From Halicephalobus mephisto (taxonomy: Eukaryota > Nematoda > Chromadorea > Rhabditida > Panagrolaimidae), in NCBI GenBank assembly GCA_009193035.1, contig SWDT01000096.1:1-64000 (forward strand): a DNA stretch of 64,000 nt, given 5' to 3'. Under the pieces are notes generated by a model. The model searched no databases. It saw only the letters and a program-made list of their open reading frames with translations, and was not told where the DNA came from. Shown here piece by piece: positions 34,506-46,694 of the stretch (position 1 is its first letter; every line of letters begins with the position of its first letter). The position numbers and the translations under genes were made by a program.

Positions 34506-34875
34506 TCTAAAATTAAAAAAATTAAAAAAGAAAATGAAGGACTTAAAACGGACTTAAAAATGTTTCGAAAAATTCATCAACTCCGGAAAAATGGAAATTA
34601 ACGTTTTTTCTGCACGAAAAACAATTTTTTAAAATAAAATAAAATTCAAAAAAAAGAAAATAGAAATTCGATAGTTGTGAAATTGATTTGGGAGAAAACT
34701 GAGAATAAGTAAAATTTTGGAACTTGGTTGTCACTACAAATCCTCCAGCTAGCTGACTGTGCAAACAATAGCAATCGTTATTTGATGGGAGTTATGTACT
34801 AGCATCTCTTAAACTTGAATCAGTTTTTAAAGAGAATTGTATCTCAGTCATAATGTTTGATGAAAGCTATATAGT

Positions 34876-35190
34876 AGAAGATTTTAAATAAATTTTTAAA
34901 AAACAGAATTTTAATTGTTTTTTTTTTCAAAAATAAAAACAAATAAATATTAAATTCAGATGATTTTTTTAAAAATAATTGTATTTAAAAAATTAGAATT
35001 AATGAAATATCTGTAGTAGAAGATTTTAAATAAATTTTTAAAAAACAGAATTTTAATTGTTTTTTTTTTCAAAAATAAAAACAAATAAATATTAAATTCA
35101 GATGATTTTTTTAAAAATAATTGTATTTAAAAAATTATGATTAATGAAATATCTGTAGTAGAAGATCTTAAATAAATTTTTAAAAAGAGA
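34876..35190. repeat. ~140-bp tandem repeat
   Basis: AGTAGAAGATTTTAAATAAA ... AATTGTATTTAAAAAATTA is present twice almost unchanged (from about 34876 and 35018), with a third start near 35158. Confidence 0.85.
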
Positions 35191-35563
35191 TTTACGGAGT
35201 CTATATTTCTTCTGCTGGACGGGACCAGATGTAGACAGTAACGAGTTACAGCCAAAATATATAAAAACGCCAAGCTTTATCTCTTACAAGATTGATAATA
35301 ATAATTACAAAAGTTTTCCCCGCCTTCTTCCTTTCGTTGCGAGACCCTTCTTTCTCCGTTTTTCCTCTTTTACGTGGGCACGGAACACGTATTTTTTAAA
35401 ACTTTCTCTTTTCTTATTCCTCTTTTTTACCTTCGACTCCATCGACAAAATTAATCATCTTTAAAAATTATTTTCATCATCAGTAAAAATTTAATGAACA
35501 ATGTGAAAAATTATTAAACCGATTATGAGGATTTCAAAGATCCAAAAAGTAATCGAAACAGTC

Positions 35564-36069
35564 TGTTATTGGGATTGGAGGAGGTACGCCTAGATTAGGT
35601 GATCTCAGCACGACCACCGTAACCTTACAGAGCTTGCCTTGTTGTGTTGATGTTTGTTATATATCTATGAAGGATTCTGACTTATCGTTCTAATAAAAAC
35701 TCAAGTATATCTCTTTCTACTCTCTATACAGTAAATCATAACATCTATATTGTGTGATGTTAAATTAAAGTAGTCGTAAAAGGAATACTTTTTAGATTAT
35801 CTTAATATGAATGAAAACTTGTGAAAGATATATCATTCAAAAACGAAATTAATGTTTTGAATTTTTTTAGGGATTTTTAATATATATACTAGTGTAACTT
35901 GCTGTATAGAGAGTAGAAAAAGATATACTTGAGTTTTTATTAGAACGATAAGTCACAATCCTTCATAGATATATAACGAACATCAACACAACAAGGCAAG
36001 CTCTGTAAGGTTACGGTGGTTGTGCTGAGATCACCTAATCTGGGCGTACCATCTCCAGTCCCAATAACA
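35564..36069. mobile_element. Foldback element with ~168-bp inverted arms
   Basis: The left arm (35564-35731) and right arm (35902-36069) are reverse complements with few mismatches, from GTTATTGGGATTGGAG to CTATACAG and back. A loop of about 170 bp has no ORF. The arms contain GGTTACGGTGGTTGTGCTGA. The interrupted element at 31963-32660 is one arm of the same family. Confidence 0.85.
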
Positions 36070-36441
36070 AACTTTATCGAACTACTTTCAAAACAAAAAT
36101 AACATCATTGGACTAAATCAAACATCCAATGTTTAGCCTATATCTAATATTTCTTTTAATGGATAAAATTATTAATCTATGAGATTTTCTTCTTGAAGAA
36201 TGGATTCCGAATATCCGTTGTAAAAGTTACAGAGTGTACTGTGACGTATTCTAAAAACTTAATCAAAATTACTTACTAGAGACCTGAAATACCAAGATAC
36301 TGATCGATATTCATTCTTGTTTATTAGTCCAAAATACAATCAAAACATAAACACACTGGGATTACTTGCTGTTTGCTAGTTTAAATCTGGGGGATGAGAA
36401 CCCGGCTATCTGCCTGGGGATAAATAGACCCGGGCAGGGTG

Positions 36442-37814
36442 TTAGTTAATACAGAAGCGGGGTGGCATGGATGCGAGTCTCTTTGGTGGAGGTGGGGGAT
36501 AGTCCCCGAATCTGAGAATTCTCTTCGGTTCCTCCATCGTGTGTTTTGATCCAAAATCTACGGATCTTGTTGTCGAATGATGAAATGGTTGAAGTTTGAC
36601 TACTCTCGGATTTAGCACCTGCGAAGTTGCTTGGCGGTAGTCGTGGAGTTTCTGCTGTTGAAGTTCTGTGTAAAAGTCCCGTAAGCTGCGGACGCTGGTC
36701 TTCTCGGGAGATCCCAAGCCCTGAGGAACTGCTGATCGTGGTTCCCTCGGTGATATGTGTTCGTCCCACGGACCCTTCCGGGATCTCCACTGAGTCTCCG
36801 TTGATGTCTGTGAGGCGAGTTGATTTCCCAACATCCGACCGTTCCCCGAAAGCCATCGATGTACTGTCGGTCCCATTGTTGAACTGACATGGGGTCCATT
36901 GACTCGATATGAGGACTGCTCGTTCGATATAACATTGCGGTTTTCGATTGATTCCAGATGTTTGGATTCGCGACGTATTGGACCAATTCTTGTTCGGTTG
37001 GAGGAGCCATTGCGATGTACGTGCTGCTCCTGCTCCTTTCTCGTAACAACTGCATCCGATTCTGTTCGAATTGTCTCGATTTGGTGGGTGATCGGACCCG
37101 TGATTCTCCATGCTCGCATACTCTGAGGAGAGTACACTGTTGCCCGGGTTGCTGGTTGGATTGTTGCACTTTCTGGCTTGGGATGTGGTTCCTCCCTCTG
37201 TCGGGAGAAGTTCCTCGATGGAATGTGACCGCGCCGAACTGCTTGAGAAGTGTCCGAAAGACAGAAGCGCGGCCCGGAGAGGACTCCCCCCACATAGACT
37301 CCGACTCCGGCTGAGGCATTCGTAGAAATCGGTCTCCGGGTCGGTTGGGTTCGAGAGAGCCCCCCTCCGTATTGGTCGTCTGAAGCTCCTGAATCTGTCG
37401 AACCCTGCTTTTGATGTTCGCTGAATTCGATTGGGATGATTCTCTCCTGTCTTTCGGATTCCTGTCGTTTCTCTCTCGACTGTTGTCTGAGGAATTGTGG
37501 AATCGGGGGTGCTGGAGGAATTCTTGTTGGAGTTGTCTGAATTTCTCCTGAATCGACTTGGGTTTTGGCGGAGGAGGGGGCGGTCTCTGAAGCTTGTTCT
37601 TCTGAGACGTTGTCGACGACGAATTTGTCGAGGTCGTTGTGGAGTTGTTGTATCGAGGGATTTGTGTACCCCCTTCTTTGTAGAGATGTTCGGAGAGGCG
37701 TTGACTCGGAGTCGGTCTGAGAGACATGAACCACGTTGGATTGGTTTTGTTTTGTTGAGAGCATTTGTGATGGTTTGTCCAAGTTCTCTGACTGACTTCC
37801 TCTGTGAGGACGTT
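36442..37814 (-). other. Terminal exon open in three frames
   Basis: Three minus-strand frames are open: 37782-36442 (and back to 37814), 37825-36446, and 37727-36612. Frame 1 (stop 36442) has the more natural protein (SLRDFYTELQQQKLHDYRQ; DYPPPPPKRLASMPP) and C-ending codons like neighbouring exons. Frame 2 (stop 36446) is Ser/Arg/Asn-rich. The strand is poor in T, which lowers stop frequency, but more than 370 codons in all three frames is still unusual. Confidence 0.7.
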
Positions 37815-40800
37815 CTATAATTCAATTATTCCTTAAAAATCATAAAAAATACAGGTGAATGTTGCCACAAAAAAGATGTAACCATCACCAATCCCTTGTT
37901 AACATGGAAAAAGTTAAGTGAAAGTGAAAATTGTGTCCGTGCAAACGTGTATTTTCCGTGTTTTCTGTGCAGTAATCACAAACCTTCACGTTTGCCATTG
38001 CTGTATACTGTAGATTCTCACTACAAAATGACAAATTACCGTAATTCCTTGAGCACAAATCGATTTTTTTCAAAAAAAAATAAGCATCGATTTCTTTCGA
38101 AAAAAGCCTTCGGGAATCCAAAAAAGCTTTAGGACATTATTACTGTAAAAAAACCCACCGTTCATCCTTCACAGGATCTGAAAAATCTGTAAAAATTTAT
38201 AAATTAGTAAAAAGAATACAGAAAGTACAAAAAAGAACACAGCAAGATATACAACGAAGAATACAGTAGTTTTCAATTCCAGTTACGGTAATTTCAAAGT
38301 TAGTAACAAAATTATACCAGAATCTCTCCGTTGAATTGTCTTCGGTCGGCAATCAAGGCTTCTGCAAGAGAGGTTGAAGTCGTTCATCTTCGGAGCCGTT
38401 TTCCTACTGTAGGAGGTCCCGTACCGAATGCGATTGTAGGTGGAGGATACTCTTCTGACAGGTTTTCTCTCTTTGGCTAGAAGCAAATTGGGGTAGTTAG
38501 TGATGGGGGTTGACACAAAGATGGATTAATTAATATTAATTTTATATAAATTAAGTTTGAACTAACCTGCGTCAGTGTTGTGGACTTCGTTCGGGGCGCT
38601 GTTTCTTCTGCTTCCGGTGCCTAAGGGCTCGGATTCGCTGACGATGGATGGAGAATAGGATCTTGGTTCTATCTGAGAATTAGTAGAGACTCTGGAGTTG
38701 CTACTCCAAGATCCAGAATCGAAAACTTCTCTGTTAGAATCGTAGTCGGAAGTAGTAGAAGCACAACTTTTCCAATTTTTACTGATTAATTGTTCTTTGA
38801 TATTGGGTTTTTCGAAAAGATCTGCACTTAACCGAGGTCTGGTGGCTCTACCGTATTTGTCTACATTGTTCTTTTTTGTATTTTCTGAAGATTCCATCGG
38901 TTTCCTCTCGTTGAGGGCGTCCATGGATTTCGCCATAGGATTTCTGTAGCCTTTTCCAGAATCAAACCGTTTCTGTCGTCCGACTCCGCTGATTCCGGAA
39001 CTGGATCCTGTGGTGCTTCCTGAATACGCCGTTTGTGATCGTATCTGAGTCATTCTAGTTTCGATTTCGCTTTCTTCACTGTCGCTGAAACTTCTGGATC
39101 TTCTGATTCTCCTAGATCCAGAGTTGGATTGTTGCTGAACAGAATTGACCGCTGCAGCAGCAGCAAGGATACTCGGATTAGCCAAGGATAAAGTACTAGC
39201 TAATTTCGCGATTTGTTCGACATTCAACGAAGGCAGCGAAGTTGCAGCAAGTTGAGCGCCCATGTTTCCAGCATACTGACTGTTAGCTTGCTGAACAGCT
39301 GCAGCGATTAATTGAGTAAGAGCTGGATTACTGTAAATATCGTTCGCTGGAGGAACGATAGAGACCTGGGACATGATTCGAGAAAGTTTAGAAGACTCCA
39401 TTGCCCCACCATGGAGAGGACTAAGAACAGAGGAACTACATACAGAAGGCAATTTCGTTTTGAGCATATCAAGAGCCACTAAATTGATGATCATGAACCA
39501 ACATGGAGTCTTCATAGGGTCTGTCGAACCTCCGTCTTTGACTAGAGCTACTCGGACACAAGTTTTAAGAAGGAGGTTCCGAGCGTCGGATTCTGATTCA
39601 TAAGGATCACGTTCAACGCATTGTTTGAAACGTCGCATGTCAAAGATCTGAAAAAACAAAGTTCATCTTTGAGGGTTTGATTTTAGCCTCATTGCCTGAG
39701 GGGATAGATCAAGTTTTTTGGTTACTCGGCAAGGAAAAACGAAAAATCTTCCTGTAGTGATGTTAATAAATGTTTTATAAGTTGAAAAATATTAAAATTG
39801 ATATATGAATTTTTAACTAGAAAGTAATTATATCGAAAAATTACGGAAAAATAGATATTATTTAATGTTTTTTTAAATGTCTTTTTCGAAAAAAAATAAA
39901 ACTGACCTTGACAACCCTGTCTTCGTCACTGATGGCACTTGTTGCGGTTTTAGTCATCAGCTTTCCGTGGTTTCTGATGACCTTGTCGGAGATACAATGG
40001 CATTTGGAATCCTTCCATCCTTGGACATACACCGGAGTGGATCCTCTGGCCATGGCTTTGATGTTTCCTTGATTGTCAATTTTAATAATAACTCCCTAAA
40101 AAAATTTATTTTTTTTTCAAAAATAAAATTTCTTACATCTCCGATTTTTGATCGTAATTCTCTTGTGTAATCGTCTCTTACGGGATTAGAAAAATGATTA
40201 AATCCAAGCGTTTTGCCGTCAAATTCCTCGTCACCACCGTCGACGATTATTGTAGTTTTTCTTAAATAAGCTTTGGCAATTCGCTTGCATCTTTCCATAA
40301 CGACGATTTTTCCCCAAATTTCGTCATCAAGACTTCCATCATTTAGCTTCGTCAAGACTTCATTAATGTGGTCCTAAAACGAAATATTTATTTAATATTT
40401 GTTTTAATTTCGAATGATATTTTATTATTTTGGATAGTGACTGAATTTAGACACTATCCGAAATGGCTTTTAAGTTTTCATAAATATTTTTAATAGGTCT
40501 AATAAGAACCGAGGATATTACTCAAAATCAGTCACTATTCATTCTATCGCAAAAGTTGTCATTTGGATAGTGACTGGAAAATTCAGAGTTAAATTGGACA
40601 CTATCCAAATTTGTATTAATTATTTTTGGATAGTGACTGAAGAATTTTAATTTAAATAAAAGTAGACACTATCCAAATTTGTATTAATTATTTTTGGATA
40701 GTGACTGAAGAATCCTGAGTTAAATTGGACACTATCCAAATTTGTATTAGTTATTTTTGGACAGTGACTGAAGAATCCTGAGTTAAATTGGACACTATCC

Positions 40801-42138
40801 AAATTTGTATTAATTATTTTTGGATAGTGACTGAAGAATCCCGAATTAAATTGGACACTATCCAGGTTTTCTATTGGAACTGTTTTTGGATAGTGACTTT
40901 GACAGCTCCAGTAGAAATTGGATAGTGACTGGGAAATTTCCGAATTTTTCAATCACTACCCTTTTTATATTTGGAATCTTTTTAATTTAAAAATATTTTA
41001 TCAATGATTTTATTTCTTCATTATTTTACAACGATTTAGAATCTGACGAGTTTTGAGTATACTGTAGATTTTATGAAATTTAATAAAGTTGTTTTCAGTA
41101 TAATTGCCCCCGGATTTTTGACCTTTTGAAAAGCCAGCCTCGGGCTTTTCTGTCCGTACTTCGTAATCTCCACTTTCATATCGTGCAGAATTAGGATCTC
41201 ACTCCGTAATTTGATCCTCGAATAAAACCGCGAGCAAAACTGGGATTTCGAAACTCTTGAAAAAATAAAAATTCATTTATGTTTTTTTCGCTTTTTATAT
41301 CACGTAAAAATTCAATAAAATCTCAAAAGTGCTTAAAAATAACATCTGACTGTATTTTTGCGAAGATAAAAATGGAACTTAAAGTACTTAAAAAAGATAA
41401 AAAATGACCAAAAATGTGTCGAAACTAAAGTGACCAGTGAGCAAGATTCAAGTGGGACTTTTTTGCAAAAAAAAAAAAATAAAATGTTCCAAATAAAAAA
41501 AATTTTAAAAATAAAAAAAAGTTTAAAAAATTTTTATTTTCACTGATATAAAAAGTTTAATTTTCAATAATTTAAAAAATTTAATTTTTAATTAATTTTT
41601 TTTAAAAAGTTTAATTTTAAATAATTTTTTATTTCTAATTTTAAAAGAAAGTTTAGTTTTAAATAATTTTTATTTTTAATTTTAAATAATTTTTTATTTC
41701 TAATTTTAAATAATTTTTATTTTTGATTTTAAATAATTTTTTATTTTTAATTTTTAAAAAAAGTTTAGTTTTAAATAATTTTTTATTTTTAATTTTAAAT
41801 AATTTTTATTTTTAATTTTTAAAAAAAGTTTAATTTTAAATAATTTTTATTTTTGATTAATTTCGAAATTTTTTATTTTTGATTAATTTCGAAATTTTAA
41901 TTTTTGTTAATTTTAAAACTTAACTTACAAGTTGAAATCTTTCGGCGTCGTACCACATGTCTTCTGGTGTCTGGAAGAACTTACTTCTAGTAGATCCTTC
42001 GTAGCAGGATCCTCGACTGAAAGAAGATCCGTAGACGAGACCGGCTCTGGAAACCCTCTGCTGATGATTCTGGAGACTCTGAAGCCTTGGATGAAGCAAA
42101 GTATCTCCACATGACGATGGCGGCGAAGAAACCGCCAT
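36442..42138 (-). CDS. MH2-domain protein, Expansion/TAG-68-like
   Basis: Exons 42138-41929, 40373-40137, 40095-39907, 39647-38567, 38476-38318 and 37814-36442 join in phase to 1082 residues if the 19-nt candidate microexon at 38159-38177 is skipped. Exons 2-4 encode an MH2-type (SMAD C-terminal) domain: IWGKIVVMERCKRIAKAYLR, VDGG, TLGFNHFSNPVRDDYTRELR, KIGDGV, then CVRVALVKDGGS and MKTPCWFMIINL. No MH1 DNA-binding domain is seen. The rest is Ser/Arg-rich, with poly-Ala and Gln stretches and a proline run (DYPPPPPKR) near the end. The arthropod and nematode Expansion family has this MH2-only layout and is linked to epithelial growth and apical organisation. The name is inferred from the domain alone. 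Intron 1 holds a GGATAGTGAC array. Confidence 0.75.
38159..38177 (-). other. Candidate 19-nt microexon of the MH2 gene
   Basis: ATCCTGTGAAGGATGAACG lies between a good acceptor (TTTTTCAG) and a usable donor (GTGGGT). Skipping joins exon 5 to the last exon in frame 1; inclusion adds DPVKDER and shifts into frame 2. Whether it is ever used cannot be told from sequence. Confidence 0.35.
40430..40970. repeat. GGATAGTGAC motif cluster 5, with a ~63-bp tandem array
   Basis: Within intron 1 of the MH2 gene. From about 40565 to 40870 a unit of about 63 bp (GGATAGTGACTGAAGAATCC, then AAATTGGACACTATCCAAAT, then TTGTATTAATTATTTTT) is repeated about five times, with more diverged motifs on both sides. 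Confidence 0.9.
41475..41910. repeat. AATAATTTTTTATTTTTAAT low-complexity array
   Basis: Irregular AT array next to the exon 1 donor of the MH2 gene. No coding potential. Confidence 0.85.
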
Positions 42139-42714
42139 CGGAAAAATTAATAATCCAATTTAATCCAGTAGCAATGTTCGTTTGAGGGGCCAGAAGAAAC
42201 TGAGACAAAAATTTTCGCTAATTTGCGAAAGACAAACAAAAAATTTTTAAAGGCGGGATAATGAAGAAAAACTATTGGCAATACTGTGGGACGTTATGTG
42301 GTCATTCTTGCGGGAGAGAGCTCTTTTGGGAAATTATGAAACTGGTATTTTCGAAGCTTGTTGTGAAAGCCCGATCGAGGACCCCTAGGAAAAGTGACAG
42401 TTTGTCCCTATTTCGATCGAGAAGACAAAACAGGCTCCAGGAAGAGAAGCTGAAATTAAAACGTCAAAAACCGGACGAAACCGTTTTAATTTTTTATTTT
42501 TTGCTTCATTCGGAAGTTTAATTGCTTTTTCGAAGACGAAAATCAGCCAAGTCCGGAAGAGATTAATTCTGCAATTGCATCAGAATGTCAACAAAAAGTA
42601 ATTTCTCGATTCAGGGACAATTTTGGATCGAAATGGACATCTAGATCTCGAGAAATGAGACAACTTTATTGTTATGTAATTTCGGAGGGACTTACAGTAG
42701 TGCAAACTTTATCA

Positions 42715-43250
42715 AGAAATCACAGTAATATTTTTAATGGGAAAATTAAAGTAATGGTATTTTTAGTGGGAAATTACAGTAATGATATTTTGGTTAGGAA
42801 ATTACGATAAGGATATTTTTAATAAGAAAATTGAGGTGATGATATTTTTAATGAGAAATTACAGTAATGATATCTTTGTTACAAAATTACAGTAATAATA
42901 TTTTAAATAAGAAATTACAGTAGTGATATTTTTAATGGGAAATTACGGTAATGATATCTTTGCTACAAAATTACGGTAATGATAGTTTTATTAAGAAATT
43001 ACGGTATTTTACCAGAAAAGTACAGTAATGATAGTTTAGTGGAGAATTACGGTAATGGAGGTTTTGGTAAGGAAGTACGGTAATGATAGTTTTATTAAGA
43101 AATTATGATAATAATGACGTTAGTATAAAACTACTGTACTTTGTCAGAGAAGTAACGAAATTTTAGTGGGAAATTACGGTAACAAAGATTTTATCAAAAA
43201 AGTACAGTAATGATGATTTTGTAAAAAAAGTTACAGTACTTAAATTCGAA
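42715..43250. repeat. Minisatellite with AATTACAGTAATGATATTTT
   Basis: Roughly fifteen degenerate units of about 30 bp built on AAATTAC(A/G)GTAATGATA(T/G)TTTT. Non-coding. Confidence 0.85.
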
Positions 43251-43799
43251 AAAAACAGGAACACTTAAGTACTAAAAAAGTTGTAAAAAATCACTTTAGT
43301 CCGGATCCAAAGTATGTTACGGTAATAAAAAACTCAAAAAACTACAGTATTTAATTTTCGAAAAAATTAAATAAAAAAATAACTTTTTTAAAAAGTATAT
43401 TACATTAGTGAAAATTTTAAAAATATTGTAAAAGTTATTTGTGAAAAATTTAAAAATCAAAATTTTCAAAATTTTTTTGACTAAATTTGGTTATTAATTG
43501 AAAACGAAGAAAATGAACAAAGATGTTGATTTTTCTCGAACGTTTGACATGAGATCTCCTTTATGAAAACAAAAAGACAAAAAACTTAGTCTTCGCAAAA
43601 ATTGAGTAACTGATCCTCTTGTAATATGGTTCCAGACAGGGCTGGATCGGACAAAAGTTATTTGCAGAAATATGGTATCAAAGATAAAGCTCAAAAGTCA
43701 TTACTCAATCGACTTTGGAGACATAACTTGAACAATGATTTTGGAGTTCTAACAAGCAGATACTATCCGATGCAGTAAAATTAACAAGAAACCAATTCC

Positions 43800-44720
43800 G
43801 ACGAAAATAAAAAATAATGTCCAAAATTCAGTCACTATCCATGTTCATATGTAAGTAGTGACTGAAAAAAAGAATTTGAGTCACTATCTGAAAAGAAAAA
43901 AGTGGATAGTGACTGAAAAAAGAATTTGAGTCACTATCCGAAAAAAAAGTAGGTAGTGACTGAAAAAAGAATTTCAGTCACTATCTGAAAAGTGAAAATG
44001 GATAGTGACTGAAAAAAGAATTTGAGTCACTATCCGAAAAGAAAAAGCTGGATAGTGACTGAAAAAAAGAATTTCAGTCACTATCCGAAAAAAGAAAATG
44101 GATAGTGACTGGAATGTTCTAAGTTCATTTTGAAACGGACACTATCCTCAGCGTCAATTAGTTTCTCGGAATAGTGACTGATTTTCGACAATTACTGAGA
44201 CAATTTAAGTTAAACATGAACAATAATTGAAAGGCTTTAATTTTAATAAAATTAAACACCATCCATTCTTTTACTGTAGTTATTTTTGAACAATAATTTC
44301 GAAATTGCTAATAAAATTTTAGGATAATGTTCAAAATTAGTAATTATCCAATACAAAAATGGGTCCAGACTAAATAGTTTTAATTCGAATAAAATAAGAT
44401 ATTATCAATTTTTTCAGTGGAGTTATTTTCGGATAGTGACTTTGACAGTTTAAATTGGATCCCAGGATAGTGTCCAAAATCAGTCATTATCCAGTTCTTT
44501 ACTGAAGATATTTTGAATAGTGACTGAAGGAGAAACTTAAATCACTATCCAGAAAACAAAAAAGATAGTGACTAAATAATTTTAATTTCAATAAAATTGG
44601 ACACTATTAATTTCAATATTGAATGCATTTTTTGATAGTGTTCAAAATTAGTCACTATCCAGTTTTTATTGAGGATATTTTGAATAGTGACTGAAGAAGA
44701 AACTTAAATCACTATCCAGG
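43800..44720. repeat. GGATAGTGAC motif cluster 6, hairpin array
   Basis: From 43855 to 44110 a unit of about 46-48 bp, GGATAGTGACTGAAAAAAG followed by AATTTSAGTCACTATCC, repeats about six times. Each unit is a near-perfect stem of about 15 bp with a short loop. From 44120 the cluster becomes more diverged and shares text with 33900-34200. Confidence 0.9.
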
Positions 44721-45679
44721 GTAATACAAAACTAGATGATGACTTTAACATTTTTGACTTTAAAAAAATTAAACATTACCCAGTTTTGCATTATGTCCAT
44801 TTTTAAACAACTTTAGCGACTCCAACAAAACTCAAGAATGATGACTAAAATTCCTCAGTGACTCCTATTCAGTTTTTATCCATTTTTGAATTAAGCACTT
44901 GTATTTTTTTAAAGAAATTTTGGAGTGGATTTTTCTTTGAAAAATTATCTGGATAATGTCATTTTGAAGTACAATTTTAAAAAATAAAAAAATAAATCTT
45001 ATGTGGAAAAAAAATTATTTCTTAATTTAAAAAAAAATTAATTTTATGTTAAAAAAAATTATTATTTAATTTTGAAAAAATTAATTTTGTGTTTAAAAAA
45101 TTATTATTTAATTTAAAAAAATTAATTTTGTGTTAGAAAATCTGAAATGAGGATTACAAAAAAGTTTCCGCGAATTTTTCTAAGAAAACAAGACAGAAAA
45201 AATCCTTCGAGATACATGTGCACAAGATACTATTTTTCCTAAGGCGATGGACCCATCGCTTTTCGAAGAAAAACTCATCAGGAAGCCCTCCCTTGGCCGC
45301 GCAATGATCTAATCCCGAACCTTCTTCGCATTTTTCAGAAAAAAGAAAACTGTTTGAAGCTAGTTGGACCGCCTGAGGGCTTCCTCACTTGTGTTTCGAA
45401 AAAAATAAAGAAGCTGCAAAATCGCTTGTTTCTCCGTTCTTGCTTCCGTTTCTGTTTTTATCGAAGATTTGAGGATTTGATTTCAGACAAAATTAAAAAG
45501 AAATCAAAAAATACTTTTTTTTGGAAACAAAAAACAAATTTAAATAATAAATGAAAATATTTCACAAATAAAACAAAAAGTGAAAAATTAGTAACTTGGT
45601 TGAAAAAAATACATATATATTATGGTAGAACAGAATTACGAAATAGAAATGGCGAATAATATGATTTTATTCAACTCAC

Positions 45680-45840
45680 GAAAGTCACTATCCAAATGAC
45701 AAATTTAACGGGAAAATTGATAGTGACTGAAAATTTTACAAAGGTCAAAATGAATCACTATCTATTATATCATAAAAATTACCAAAGTCACTATCCAAAG
45801 TCACTATCCAAAAACACTATCCAAAAACACTATTCAAAGA
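45680..45840. repeat. GGATAGTGAC motif cluster 7
   Basis: GTCACTATCCAAA repeated several times in one orientation, with TGATAGTGACTG once. AT-rich surroundings. Confidence 0.75.
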
Positions 45841-46694
45841 CGAATGATTTTTCATTTTGCTTCAAATCGAAATTTCAATAATTTTTTTAGTTTAATTTTT
45901 TTAGAATTTCCATCAATTTGCTAATGTTTTTTAAAAGTTATTTTGGCTGCTCGAGGAAAATCTGTCATTTGACATGACATCGTGAAATCGCAGCTTCCTG
46001 GTCCGAGCGGAGGATTTTTTAAAATTTCGAGATTTGTCGAGTTGACACTTGAGACCGGAAACCGTATTTCATTGAAGAATCGGAAACGACGATAAAGATG
46101 GTCAATTTCAAATTCGATTTAGAGGGATTTTTGTGGAAAATGAATAATCCTATTGTAAAAATCACAAAAGAACATTGTTAAAAAATTTTTCCAAAAAAAA
46201 GTTCAAAAATATTTTGGAAACTTTCGAAATCTGGATTTTCGAAATCGGTCGTGAAAATTTGTCCAATTTTGGAAAATTCTGAAAATTTTAGAAGACTTCA
46301 AAACTTTGAAAAGTTCTTGAAAATTTTTAAATCTTCTTTCAGATTTTAGAAAATTATAAAATTCTAAAAATGTCCAAGAATTTTTTCAAAATTTTCAAAT
46401 TTAAAAAATTCCAGAATTCTAAGTTTTTACGAAATTTTTATTTCATAAATAAAAAACTTGGAAATTAAGATTTTTATAAAATTATCGTAAACTTCCAAAA
46501 TTTTCGAAAAATTTTCAAAATTCGTCAAAATTAAAAATCGAAAATTTGAGAGGTTCATGTCGAAGTTCTTTCGTTTATTAATCGATTCTTGATGAAGTGG
46601 ATTTCCATCAAAATGATTTCGAGAAGCTATGTGTACAGACTGTTGAGATGGGTGAAAACTAAGTGTTCGAAAAAACCGCGAAAAATAAAAATAA

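Noticed and set aside
35564..36069. 5S rRNA or SL RNA gene in the foldback arms
   Set aside because: The GC-richer core did not match the 5S or SL1 sequence features I know; no Sm site or donor pattern.
40647..40952. 101-codon minus frame with repeated NTNLDSVQFNSGFFSHYPK
   Set aside because: It is the 63-bp intronic array read in one frame (unit divisible by three); no start context, inside an intron.
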